Below, piece by piece: positions 37,354 through 45,127 of a DNA stretch of 64,000 bases (positions are counted from its first letter, which is position 1; each line of letters opens with the position of its first letter). Source of the DNA: Actinomycetes bacterium (GTDB lineage: Bacteria > Actinomycetota > Acidimicrobiia > Acidimicrobiales > RAAP-2); NCBI GenBank assembly GCA_021801235.1, contig JAJYYG010000007.1, forward strand, positions 36,715 to 100,714. The letters run 5' to 3'. The notes beneath the pieces were generated by a model. That model was not told the DNA's origin, did no database searches, and saw nothing but the letters and a program-made list of their open reading frames with translations. The position numbers and the translations under genes are program-made.

Positions 37354-37748
37354 CGAGGACTGCACGGGAGCTGGGCCAGGCATCGATGGCGGCGGTCGAG
37401 GCCCACGACCGCGAGGCGTGGCTCGCCCTGTTCACGGAGGACTCCGTCGTCGAGGATCCGATCGGACCGTCCGCCCTCGACCCCGAGGGCAAGGGCCACC
37501 GGGGGCTCGAGGCGATCGCCGCGTTCTACGACAACGTCATCGCCACCAACGAGTCGATCCGGTTCACGATCCACCAGTCGTTCCTGTGCGGCGACGAGGT
37601 GGCGAACGTGGGCATCATCCGCATCGCGTTCGCCGGTGGCACGGTGGTCGAGGTGGACGGGGTCTACACCTACCGCCGGTCGGCCGGAGGGCGGCTCGCC
37701 GCCTTGCGCGCCTACTGGGAGCCGGACGCGATCCGCACGGTGTCCTAG
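37350..37748 (+). CDS. SnoaL-like / NTF2-fold protein
   Basis: A 132-residue protein of the ketosteroid isomerase-like fold. Typical features are an amino-terminal helix, AHDREAWLALFTEDSVVEDPIG, then HRGLEAIAAFYDNVI and the strand RIAFAGGTVVEVDGVYTY. Such proteins isomerise, hydrolyse or bind small hydrophobic molecules. Coupling to the LLM enzyme by a four-base overlap suggests a shared substrate (inference). Confidence 0.78.
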   Translation: MTRTARELGQASMAAVEAHDREAWLALFTEDSVVEDPIGPSALDPEGKGHRGLEAIAAFYDNVIATNESIRFTIHQSFLCGDEVANVGIIRIAFAGGTVVEVDGVYTYRRSAGGRLAALRAYWEPDAIRTVS

Positions 37749-37829
37749 CCGGCCCCGGCGGCACCGGGCCCGGACGGTCCGTTCGTCGGGCCCCGTGTGC
37801 CACGCGGTCTCCTGCGGCGTGGAGGCGGG

Positions 37830-37847
37830 TAGGCTTAGTGCTAAATG
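37830..37847 (+). promoter_or_regulatory. Promoter and candidate operator of the B12-binding regulator
   Basis: TAGGCT (37830-37835) is a -10 box nine bases before the ATG at 37845. Overlapping it is TTAGTGCTAAATG (37835-37847), an imperfect inverted repeat TTAG-N2-CTAA covering the expected start of transcription and the start codon. The same 13-mer with two changes lies between the divergent lipid genes at 42270-42282. Autorepression is inferred. Confidence 0.5.
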
Positions 37848-38786
37848 CTTGACAACCACGAAGCAGACGGCGTGCCCGACGCCACCCTCACGCTCGCCGA
37901 AGCGGCCGACGTGCTCGGGGTCCACTACATGACCGCCTACCGCTACGTCCGCACCGGGCGCCTCGAGGCGTCGAAGGTGGGCGGGGAGTGGCGGGTGCCC
38001 ACCGAGGCGGTGGACCGGTTGGTACCGGGTCCGTCCCCGGAGCGGCACGCCCTCGCGGGTCCGGGGCCCGCCACCGGGTCGGGGCCTGTTGCCGGGCGGA
38101 CGGGTCAGGCCCGGGCGCGGTACCGGGTGCGTCTCGAGGACCGCATGGTCGCCGGGGACGAGGCGGGGGCCTGGGCGGTGGTGGAGGCGGCCCAGGCCGG
38201 CGGGGCCGACCCCGCCGACCTCTATCTCGACCTGCTCATCCCGGCGCTGCGCTCGCTCGGGGACCGGTGGGAGGCGGGCGCGCTCTCCATCGCCGACGAG
38301 CACCGGGCCTCGGTGGTCGCCCTCCGGCTGATCGGCCGGCTGGGGCCGCGCTTCGCACGACGCGGGCGCAAGCGCGGGACGGTCGTGATCGGTGCCCCTG
38401 CGGGGGAGCGCCACGCCATCCCGGTGGCCGTCGTGGCGGACCTGCTCCGCCAGGTGGGCTTCGAGGTCGTCGATCTCGGTCCGGACACCCCGCCGGCATC
38501 CTTCGTCGAGGCGGTGGCGCTCGCCTCGGCCACCGGGCGCCTGGTGGCCGTGCTCATCGGCGTCACCGTGCCCGCCGGCCTCGAGGCGGCGCGGACGACC
38601 GTCGGGGCGCTGGCCGCATGGTCCGAAGGCTCGGGCGACCCGGTCCCCGTCCTGGTCGGAGGGGCGGCTGTCCGCGACGCGACCGCGGCCGCCGGGTTCG
38701 GGGCCAGTGCCTACACCGGGGTCACCGGGGCGGATGCGGTCGCCGCCGTCGAGCGTCTGGTGGAGCTCACGCGCTCCGGGTCGTGA
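37845..38786 (+). CDS. B12-binding transcriptional regulator with CarH-type light-sensor signature and excisionase-type HTH
   Basis: A 313-residue two-part regulator. Residues 15-60 form an excisionase/HTH_17 helix-turn-helix (LTLAEAADVLGVHYMTAYRY) in place of the MerR domain of CarH/LitR. After a Gly/Pro linker, residues about 95-165 match the B12-binding cap and contain W142-x9-E152-H153, the Wx9EH motif that packs against adenosylcobalamin in CarH photoreceptors. The Rossmann-like B12 domain has E188-R-H190 as the probable lower ligand, then a strand, helix and VVDLGPDTP. It should release DNA in light (inference from CarH). It converges with the Cfa operon and probably controls it. Confidence 0.8.
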   Translation: MLDNHEADGVPDATLTLAEAADVLGVHYMTAYRYVRTGRLEASKVGGEWRVPTEAVDRLVPGPSPERHALAGPGPATGSGPVAGRTGQARARYRVRLEDRMVAGDEAGAWAVVEAAQAGGADPADLYLDLLIPALRSLGDRWEAGALSIADEHRASVVALRLIGRLGPRFARRGRKRGTVVIGAPAGERHAIPVAVVADLLRQVGFEVVDLGPDTPPASFVEAVALASATGRLVAVLIGVTVPAGLEAARTTVGALAAWSEGSGDPVPVLVGGAAVRDATAAAGFGASAYTGVTGADAVAAVERLVELTRSGS

Positions 38787-39984
38787 GAGGCGGCCGCCAG
38801 CCCGGCATCGCCATCACCATCTGCACGTCGCTGATGTGGCGGGCGAGGAACGCGCCCTCGCAGTAGGCCAGATAGAGGTCCCAGGTGCGCAGGAAGGCCT
38901 CGTCGAGCCCGAGCCCGGCGATCTGGTCCCGGTGGGCGGTCACGTTGCGCCGCCACCGCCGGAGGGTCTCGGCGTAGTGCCGCCCGATGTCCTCGAGGTC
39001 GACCACGACCAGGGGCGTCGACCGCCGCAGGGACCGGGTGATCGACGCCACCGACGGGATGCACCCCCCGGGGAAGATCAGCTCGGTGACGAAGTCGGAG
39101 GTGTTCTTCGCCCGCTCGTAGCTCCGGTCGTCGATGGTGATCGCCTGGAGTGCCATCAGGCCTCCCGGTCGGAGCAGGCCCGCGCACGTGGCGAAGAACC
39201 GGTCGTGGAGCCGCCAATCGACGGCCTCGATCATCTCCACGGAGACCAGCTTGTCGTACGTGCCCGTGAGGTCCCGGTAGTCGTCGGCGAGGACGGTCAC
39301 CCGGTCGGCGAGCCCGGCCTCGGCCACGCGCTTGGAGGCGAGCTGGAACTGGGCGTCGGAGATGGTGGTCGTCGTGACCCGGCACCCGTAGCGGGTGGCG
39401 GCGTGGATCGCCAGACCACCCCAGCCGCTGCCGATCTCGACCAGGTGGTCGTCCGGTCCGAGGTGGAGCTTGGTGCAGAGCCGGTCGAGCTTCGCCCGTT
39501 GGGCGTCGGCCAGGCTCATCCCGGGCCGCTCGAACACCGCGGCCGAGTAGAGCATCGTCTCGTCGAGCATGAGGGCGAAGAACTCGTTGGAGAGGTCGTA
39601 GTGCGCCCGGATGTTGCGCCGATCGGTGGGCGCATCCGGAGGGTGCAGGCGGCGCCACCAGTCGCCCGCCTTCGCTGAGGCCAGGCCGACGCGATCCTGG
39701 AGGGCGGTGACCGGCTCGAGAGCGGTGGTGAGCAGCGTGACGAGCCCGGGCAGGTCGTCGCAGTCCCACCCCCCGGTGGCGTACGTCTCGGCGAACCCGA
39801 TCGACCCGTGCCGGAGCAGTGCCAGGTACACGGCGCGGTCGTGGACGGTCACCGCCACCTCGGGCGTCCCGCTGCCCAACCGGTAGGTGCCTCGGTCGTC
39901 GGTCAGCACGAGCGTGCCTCCCCGCATGCGGCGTCCCAGCGATCTGACGAGCCTGGCGGACGGTCCGGCGAGCTGTGGCGTCAT
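38767..39984 (-). CDS. Cyclopropane-fatty-acid synthase-like (Cfa/UfaM) methyltransferase
   Basis: A 405-residue SAM-dependent methyltransferase acting on acyl chains of membrane phospholipids. The core has RNIRAHYDLSNEFFALMLDE and LVEIGSGWGGLAIHAATRYG (SAM site), followed by SVEMIEAVDWRLHDRFF and FVTELIFPGGCIPSV, as in Cfa. The upstream region (residues 1-100) corresponds to the extra domain of Cfa. The ATG at 39984 overlaps the DUF1365 stop by four bases; the track start is an artefact. It is last in the operon FAD enzyme-DUF1365-Cfa. The 3' end overlaps the convergent regulator by 20 bases. The product may be cyclopropane, methyl-branched or furan-precursor acids. Confidence 0.88.
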   Translation of the reverse strand: MTPQLAGPSARLVRSLGRRMRGGTLVLTDDRGTYRLGSGTPEVAVTVHDRAVYLALLRHGSIGFAETYATGGWDCDDLPGLVTLLTTALEPVTALQDRVGLASAKAGDWWRRLHPPDAPTDRRNIRAHYDLSNEFFALMLDETMLYSAAVFERPGMSLADAQRAKLDRLCTKLHLGPDDHLVEIGSGWGGLAIHAATRYGCRVTTTTISDAQFQLASKRVAEAGLADRVTVLADDYRDLTGTYDKLVSVEMIEAVDWRLHDRFFATCAGLLRPGGLMALQAITIDDRSYERAKNTSDFVTELIFPGGCIPSVASITRSLRRSTPLVVVDLEDIGRHYAETLRRWRRNVTAHRDQIAGLGLDEAFLRTWDLYLAYCEGAFLARHISDVQMVMAMPGWRPPLTTRSA

Positions 39985-40808
39985 CGGTGCCCCCTCTTCC
40001 CGTCCCCTCTCTTGTCCGGATGACGGTAGAAGGGCGCGCCCTTGATGCGCAGGTTCAGGGCCTGACGATAGATGCCGAACGAGACCCGTGCCGTCATCAG
40101 CGGGAACCGCCAGAGCACCCGCCCCAGCTCCCGGCGGGTGGCGGGCACTCTCGTGAGGTGCATCGACGCTGCGAAGACGACCCGTCCGTCTTCGAGATCG
40201 TCGGTGCCGAGCACCAGCTCCGTGCCCGGCTCGCCGACGACGAACCGGTGGGTGAGCTCCATCGGGAGGAAGGGCGAGACGTGCATCGCCTTGTCCACCA
40301 GGTGGGTCCCGGTCCCCGGGAGGACGTAGGCGGTCCGCTGGTGCCACGGGGTGTTGGAGACTTCGATCACCACCGTCTCCACCGAGGTGCCGTCCTCGCC
40401 GAGGCAGTAGTAGGTGCTGATCGGGTTGAACAGCCACCCCCAGGTCCTCACGTGGGTGAGGAGGGTGACCGGGCCGGTCGGGCGCCGGCCGGTGCGCTCC
40501 TCGACCAGGTCGCGCACGGCGGTGTCGATCGGCACGGACGGGTCCCCGAGGTAGTCCCGCCGCCGGAAGGAGACCGCGTTGGCGCGCTCGACCGACCAGA
40601 GGGGGTGGCGCCGGCAGAGGGCGTCCACCTCGGAGAGGTCGAGGTAGGTCATGGTGATCCGGTAGCGGAACCGGTGGTCCACCGGCTCGAACCGATGGTG
40701 GGTCACCGTGCCCTCGTAGAGGGCGGACCGCAGCTCGGTGTCCGGGCCGACCGGTCGGGCGACCGGCGGGACCCGCGCCGTCGTCTCGGGAGGCGGCAGC
40801 AGGCTCAC
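39981..40808 (-). CDS. DUF1365 protein of the Cfa operon
   Basis: A 275-residue protein of the DUF1365 family, which nearly always lies between an FAD amine-oxidase-like gene and a cfa-like gene. Family blocks are ALYEGTVTHHRFEPVDHRFRYR, the RRDYLGDPSVPI region, and VRTWGWLFNPISTYYCLGEDG. Biochemistry is not settled; a role in fatty-acid modification is inferred from context. The GTG start at 40808 overlaps the FAD gene stop, and its own stop overlaps the cfa start, so the three are strictly coupled. Confidence 0.88.
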   Translation of the reverse strand: MSLLPPPETTARVPPVARPVGPDTELRSALYEGTVTHHRFEPVDHRFRYRITMTYLDLSEVDALCRRHPLWSVERANAVSFRRRDYLGDPSVPIDTAVRDLVEERTGRRPTGPVTLLTHVRTWGWLFNPISTYYCLGEDGTSVETVVIEVSNTPWHQRTAYVLPGTGTHLVDKAMHVSPFLPMELTHRFVVGEPGTELVLGTDDLEDGRVVFAASMHLTRVPATRRELGRVLWRFPLMTARVSFGIYRQALNLRIKGAPFYRHPDKRGDGKRGHR

Positions 40809-42055
40809 AGGGTCTCCCCCGCAAGCCGGGCGCACACCCGCAGCGCGCTCTGCACCCCGTCCTCGTGGAAGCCGTACCCCCAGTACGCGCCGCAGAACCA
40901 GGTCCGGCGCTCCCCGTTCAGCTCCTCGTGACGCCGCTGGGCGGCGATGGCGGGGGGGTCGAAGACCGGATGGGCGTAGTCGAACCCGGCGATCACGCGG
41001 TCCTCCCGGATCGCGTCGTCGCGGTTCAGCGTGACCAGCAGCTCGTGGCGGCTGGCGATGCCCTGGAGGCTGCGCAGGCGGTAGGTGAGGGTGGCGAGGC
41101 TCGGCTGGTCGACCAGGCGATGGTAGTTCCAGCTCGCCCAGGCCCGCGGGTTGCGGGGCAGGAGCCGCTCGTCGGTGTGCAGGGTGGCGCGGTTCGGCTG
41201 GTAGCGGATGGCCCCCAGCACCTCGCGCTCGAGGCGGGACGGGTCGGACAGGAGCGACAGCGCCTGGTCGCTGTGGGCCGCCACCACCACGTGGTCGAAG
41301 CGCTCGGGCCCCATCGGCGACAGGAGCTCGACCCCACCGTCGTGCCGGGTGATCTTCTCGACCGGTGACGAGAGGCGGACCCGGTCGCCGAGCGGGGCGA
41401 GGACGGCCTCGACGTAGCGCCGCGAGCCACCGCTCACCGTCCGCCACGACGGCTGGTCCCCGTAGGTGAGGAGGCCGTGGTTGTCGAAGAACCGGGCGAA
41501 GGTCACCGCCGGCATGTCCATGAAGGTGGTCGGGTCGGCGGACCAGATGGAGGAGCCCATCGGGATCAGGTACCACTCGACGAACGGTTCCGACCAGCGT
41601 CCCTGGCGCAGGAGGTCGCGCAACGAGAGGGAGAGGTCCTCCTCCGGGTCGGTGAGCAGCTGCCGGGCCTTGCGGTTGAAGCGCACCACGTCGACCAGCA
41701 TCCGGAGGAAGTCCGGCCGGGCAGCGTTGCGCCGTTGGGCGAACAGGGTGGAGAGCGAGGTCCCCTTCCACTCGATGCCGGTGCCGTCGTCCGAGACGCT
41801 GAAGCTCATGTCGCTGGCCTTGGTCTCCACGCCGAGCTCCGAGAACAGCCGGACCAGTCCGGGATAGTTCCGCTCGTTGTAGACGAGGAAGCCGGTGTCG
41901 ACCTCGTGCGTCTCGTCGGGGAGGTCGACCCGCACCGTGTGGGCGTGGCCGCCGGGCCTCCGGTCGGCTTCGAACACGGTGACCTGGTGCCGCCGGCCCA
42001 GCAGGTGTGCGCAGGTCAGCCCGGCCACACCGGTTCCTACAATGGCGATCCGCAT
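40805..42055 (-). CDS. FAD/NAD(P)-binding amine-oxidase-like protein (fatty-acid desaturase/oxidase type)
   Basis: A 416-residue flavoprotein. The amino end MRIAIVGTGVAGLTCAHLLG and VTVFEADRRPGGHAHTV bind FAD, DTGFLVYNERNYPGLVRL is characteristic of the subfamily found with DUF1365 and cfa, and the carboxy end has TWFCGAYWGYGFHEDGVQSALR. In Rhodobacter relatives of this trio are under the singlet-oxygen response and have been linked to modified (furan) fatty acids; transfer of that role here is inference. I start at the ATG 42055. It leads its operon and its upstream region holds a CCCGT microsatellite and a palindrome shared with the B12 regulator promoter. Confidence 0.86.
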   Translation of the reverse strand: MRIAIVGTGVAGLTCAHLLGRRHQVTVFEADRRPGGHAHTVRVDLPDETHEVDTGFLVYNERNYPGLVRLFSELGVETKASDMSFSVSDDGTGIEWKGTSLSTLFAQRRNAARPDFLRMLVDVVRFNRKARQLLTDPEEDLSLSLRDLLRQGRWSEPFVEWYLIPMGSSIWSADPTTFMDMPAVTFARFFDNHGLLTYGDQPSWRTVSGGSRRYVEAVLAPLGDRVRLSSPVEKITRHDGGVELLSPMGPERFDHVVVAAHSDQALSLLSDPSRLEREVLGAIRYQPNRATLHTDERLLPRNPRAWASWNYHRLVDQPSLATLTYRLRSLQGIASRHELLVTLNRDDAIREDRVIAGFDYAHPVFDPPAIAAQRRHEELNGERRTWFCGAYWGYGFHEDGVQSALRVCARLAGETL

Positions 42056-42110
42056 CTGAGTGGTCGGCTCCTTCGCTGCATCGTGTCGTCGGTCATGCAC
42101 TGCGTCTCGT

Positions 42111-42135
42111 CCCGTCCCGTCCCGTCCCGTCCCGT
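42111..42135 (-). repeat. CCCGT microsatellite, five perfect units
   Basis: Five CCCGT units plus one CTCGT lie 56-80 bases upstream of the FAD gene ATG, between that start and the operator-like palindrome. Copy-number changes could alter leader length or promoter spacing (inference). Confidence 0.85.
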
Positions 42136-42266
42136 CACGCCGGCGGCGGGTCCGCGGCGTCCCGGTCATCAGGCCCGGCTCCTCCCGTGTGCTTCGGATC
42201 CGACCCCGGGAGCGGATGCCCCCACGGCGCCGAACGTTCCCGATCGGTTGCCGTCGTCGGCCGGTA

Positions 42267-42282
42267 TATTTACTACTAAATG
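42267..42282. promoter_or_regulatory. Candidate operator in the divergent FAD/SRPBCC intergenic region
   Basis: The palindrome ATTTA-CTAC-TAAAT lies in an AT-rich island within GC-rich DNA. TTACTACTAAATG (42270-42282) matches the regulator promoter element TTAGTGCTAAATG at 11 of 13 positions. It sits between two divergent units (minus: FAD-DUF1365-cfa; plus: SRPBCC-SDR), so one protein could control both. Confidence 0.5.
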
Positions 42283-42325
42283 TAGCCGGACCGTCCGCCG
42301 GACGATCCGCCGAGGAGGCCCGACC

Positions 42326-42808
42326 ATGGCGCGTTACCGGGGAACCGTGTCCACGACCCGAAGCATCGAGGACGTCTTCGACTACCTGGCCGAGTTCTCC
42401 AACGCCGCGGAGTGGGACCCCGGTGTGACCGGAGCCGAGCGGCTCGACGCCGGACCCGTCCGCCTGGGGAGCGTCTTCCGCCTCCACGTGCGGACGGGGG
42501 TCCGCACGTCGCCGTTCGACTACCGCATCGTGGAGTACCGGCGGCCGGAGCGGGTCGTACTGCTCGGCACCCACGGGTCGATGCGCTCGGAGGACACGAT
42601 CACCTTCGAGCCGGCCACATCGGGCGGCACGACGCTCACCTACGACGCCGACTTCCGCTTCACCGGCGTGGCCTCGTTGGCGAACCCCCTCCTCGCCGTC
42701 CCCTTCCGGCGGATCGCCGACCGGGGCCTCGCCGGGCTCCATCGCGCCCTGACCGATGCGGGCGGGGCGCCCGGAGCGGAGGCGGACGCCGGAGAGGCGG
42801 CGCCGTGA
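42326..42808 (+). CDS. SRPBCC-family (polyketide cyclase/START-like) protein
   Basis: A 160-residue hydrophobic-ligand-binding protein. The fold is recognised from MARYRGTVSTTRSIEDVFDYLAEFSNAAEWDPG at the start, the strand pattern in the middle, and ANPLLAVPFRRIADRGLAGLHRAL as carboxy-terminal helix. The ATG follows a strong GAGGAGG ribosome site. It is the first gene of a unit divergent from the FAD-DUF1365-cfa operon and overlaps the SDR start by four bases, so it probably binds or transfers a lipid intermediate (inference). Confidence 0.8.
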   Translation: MARYRGTVSTTRSIEDVFDYLAEFSNAAEWDPGVTGAERLDAGPVRLGSVFRLHVRTGVRTSPFDYRIVEYRRPERVVLLGTHGSMRSEDTITFEPATSGGTTLTYDADFRFTGVASLANPLLAVPFRRIADRGLAGLHRALTDAGGAPGAEADAGEAAP

Positions 42809-43824
42809 GCGGGACGGCACCCGCCCGCCTGGTCGACGAGGTGCTCGAGGCGACGGTGGTCGGGAGCTTCTCGAGGATCGGCCCGATGGTCCGCAGCCGG
42901 ACCGCCCGGTGGGATCCGCCGGAGCGCCTCGACGGGCGCACGGTGCTCGTGACCGGTGCCACGTCGGGCATCGGGTTGGCCGCTGCGGTCGGTTTGGCCC
43001 GGGCCGGGGCGACGGTGCGCTTCACGGCCCGGGGCCGGGAACGGGCCGACCGGGCGGTATCCCACGTCGTCGAGGCGGCGCCCGGAGCGGATGTCGACTA
43101 CCTGCTCGCCGACCTCAGCGACCTCGACCAGGTGCGCCGGCTGGCCGAGTCGTTCACCGCCGGACACGACCGCCTCGACGTGCTGGTGCACAACGCCGGG
43201 GCGCTGACCCGTTCCTACCGGACGGCCCCCGACGGGTCCGAGGTGACCGTCGCCACCCAACTGCTGGCGCCCTTCCTCCTCACCGGGCTGCTGTTGCCCG
43301 CCCTCGAGGCGGCGGGGTCCGCCCGGGTCCTGCAGGTCTCCTCCGGGGGCATGTACACCCAGCGGTTCGACCTCGACGCGCTCGAGATGCCCCCAGACGC
43401 CTACGACGGGACGGTCGCCTACGCCCGGGTCAAGCGCGCCCAGCTGGTGCTGCTCCACGAGTGGGCCCGGCGGCTGGTGGGACGGGGCGTGACGGTCAAC
43501 GCCATGCACCCGGGGTGGGCCGACACCCCGGGCATCCGGTCCGGGCTCCCGGGGTTCTCGCGGGTGATGGGGCCGCTGCTCCGGTCCGAGGAGGAGGGTG
43601 CGGACACCCTGGTCTGGCTGGCGTCGTCGCCGGAGGGCGCGTCGACCACCGGACGCTTCTGGCTGGACCGCAGGCCCCGCTGGGAGCACAAGGTCCCGTG
43701 GACCCGGCTCGACCATGGGAGCTTCGTGGCCGCGGGCTCGGCACTGTGGGCCTGGTGTGCCGAACGGACGGGCTGGGACGGTCTCCGTCCGGCGGGCCGG
43801 GAGGCGGCTACTCCCAGCCGGTGA
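42805..43824 (+). CDS. Short-chain dehydrogenase/reductase
   Basis: A 339-residue SDR. The cofactor motif is LVTGATSGIGLAAAVGLARAG, the structural NAG is in LVHNAGALTRS, the catalytic Ser is in VLQVSSGGMYT and the active-site Tyr/Lys pair is in YARVKRAQ. The carboxy-terminal extension includes LVWLASSPEGASTTGRFWLDR. SDRs of this type occur in the light-stress lipid clusters with cfa and DUF1365. The GTG start overlaps the SRPBCC stop. Its 3' end overlaps the convergent lipocalin-like gene by 17 bases. Confidence 0.86.
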   Translation: MSGTAPARLVDEVLEATVVGSFSRIGPMVRSRTARWDPPERLDGRTVLVTGATSGIGLAAAVGLARAGATVRFTARGRERADRAVSHVVEAAPGADVDYLLADLSDLDQVRRLAESFTAGHDRLDVLVHNAGALTRSYRTAPDGSEVTVATQLLAPFLLTGLLLPALEAAGSARVLQVSSGGMYTQRFDLDALEMPPDAYDGTVAYARVKRAQLVLLHEWARRLVGRGVTVNAMHPGWADTPGIRSGLPGFSRVMGPLLRSEEEGADTLVWLASSPEGASTTGRFWLDRRPRWEHKVPWTRLDHGSFVAAGSALWAWCAERTGWDGLRPAGREAATPSR

Positions 43825-44920
43825 ACCCGTACTGCTGGTGGGGTCCCATGACGGCGCACTCGAACATCCCGTAGCCGACCTCGCCGTCGCAGGTGAACCG
43901 GGCCGCGTACTCGGTCAACCCCCAGTTCATGTAGCCGGCATCCACCGGGGGGATGGTCTGCCCCTCGACCACCAGGTCTCCCTGGTACATGCCATGCCTC
44001 CACTCCGGTTCGAGCCCGTAGCCGGTGCCGAGCAGGAGCGGGAACGCCAGGAGGGTCTCCACCTCGACCTCGGCCGCCCTCTTCCCGTGGGGTCCGAAGT
44101 ACGACAGGGTGGCGCCGACGACCCTCCGGGTCCCCGGCTCGAAGCGGAGCTCGTGCTCGGGCCGGCCCAGCCACTCCGGGGCGCGGCCGGCACCGACCGG
44201 GAAGGCCCGGTGCGCGTCCTGGAGGATCCGCTCGCCGTCGGGCCGCTCCTGGACGATGGTGACGAGGGCGTGGTCGGCGAAGCGGACCGGCGCGTAGATC
44301 CAGAAGAACCCCGCCCCGGTGTCGGTCGCCCTGATCCCGGGTGGCTCCGGCTCGCCCACCGGGCGGATCCCCCACGACCGGTCCCGGGTCCCCCACCAGC
44401 GGTCGGGGGTCAGGTGCTGCTCGCGGTCACCGACCCTGAGGGTGCCGGACCACGATCCGACCTGGGCGAACCGCGTGGAGTCGAAGGTGACCCGGCTGAA
44501 CTGACGGTCGAAATGACGGGACTCGAGCAGCGCTTCGGAGAACCCGTCGTAGACCGCGTCGAGCTCGATCCCGTGCTCGTTCGGCTCGACCACCACCCGC
44601 ACCCGGCGCAACCCCTCCTGCACCTCGACCCGGATGGGCCCCACCGAGGCGTCCATCCGGTCAGCACCGAGCGTCCGGGACGACCGCACCACCCGATGGT
44701 CGTCGCCCCACAGCACCGACACGAACGCGTCCGCCACCGACAGGTTGGGATACTGACCCACCCCGACCACCGCGAACAGCTCGTCGTCGGTACCGTGGAC
44801 GCCGGCGGCCCCGTGGATGTTGAAGTAGTACCGGTCGTAGAAGTTCCGGTCCGAGGTGCCCACGTGGCGCATCGGCTCGGAGATCTGGTGGACCGGGTAG
44901 TCGTCGAGCGGTGAGAGCAC
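43808..44920 (-). CDS. Lipocalin-like (CrtC/AttH-related) protein
   Basis: A 370-residue protein without a signal peptide. Two beta-rich halves are seen. The first half includes FYDRYYFNIHGAAGVHGTDDELFAVVGVGQYPNLSVADAFVS, and the centre has the diagnostic DRWWGTRDRSWGIRPVG, which resembles AttH/hydroxyneurosporene synthase-type double lipocalins. The GTG start at 44920 is the only candidate near the ORF end. Convergent overlap with the SDR suggests proximity rather than co-regulation. A lipid- or terpenoid-binding role fits the neighbourhood (inference). Confidence 0.65.
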   Translation of the reverse strand: MLSPLDDYPVHQISEPMRHVGTSDRNFYDRYYFNIHGAAGVHGTDDELFAVVGVGQYPNLSVADAFVSVLWGDDHRVVRSSRTLGADRMDASVGPIRVEVQEGLRRVRVVVEPNEHGIELDAVYDGFSEALLESRHFDRQFSRVTFDSTRFAQVGSWSGTLRVGDREQHLTPDRWWGTRDRSWGIRPVGEPEPPGIRATDTGAGFFWIYAPVRFADHALVTIVQERPDGERILQDAHRAFPVGAGRAPEWLGRPEHELRFEPGTRRVVGATLSYFGPHGKRAAEVEVETLLAFPLLLGTGYGLEPEWRHGMYQGDLVVEGQTIPPVDAGYMNWGLTEYAARFTCDGEVGYGMFECAVMGPHQQYGFTGWE

Positions 44921-45077
44921 GGCTCCTCCTCGTGGTGCGGATCACCGTGGTGCGGGTCACCGGCGCGACGGCTGCGACGGCCCGGTACGGCAGCCGGGGG
45001 GTCCGGCGGCCCGAGCGTACCGGCCGCCTGCCGCGCCGGCGAGGCCGTCGGGCTGTCCCCGGGACCCCGTGGCTGGC

Positions 45078-45110
45078 TACCATCGGGGCGGGAGGAGAAC
45101 AGGTTCTCCT
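45078..45110 (+). promoter_or_regulatory. Promoter and palindromic operator of the aldehyde dehydrogenase gene
   Basis: A TACCAT -10 box (45078-45083) is followed after nine bases by AGGAGAACAGGTTCTCCT (45093-45110), a perfect inverted repeat with 8-base arms and a 2-base centre. Its position just downstream of the transcription start is typical of a TetR-type repressor site. The core AAC-N2-GTT resembles the KstR core but lacks its outer T and A. Confidence 0.6.
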
Positions 45111-45127
45111 TCGACGAGGGAGGGGTC

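Noticed and set aside
39914-39933. CRISPR-repeat-like sequence GTGCCTCCCCGCATGCGGCG
   Set aside because: It lies within the cfa coding region as a single copy, and its similarity is limited to the GC-rich palindrome. Taken as chance.
45093-45110. LexA-type SOS box reading of the aldehyde dehydrogenase palindrome
   Set aside because: Actinobacterial LexA sites have GAAC-N4-GTTC, whereas this one has GAAC-N2-GTTC.
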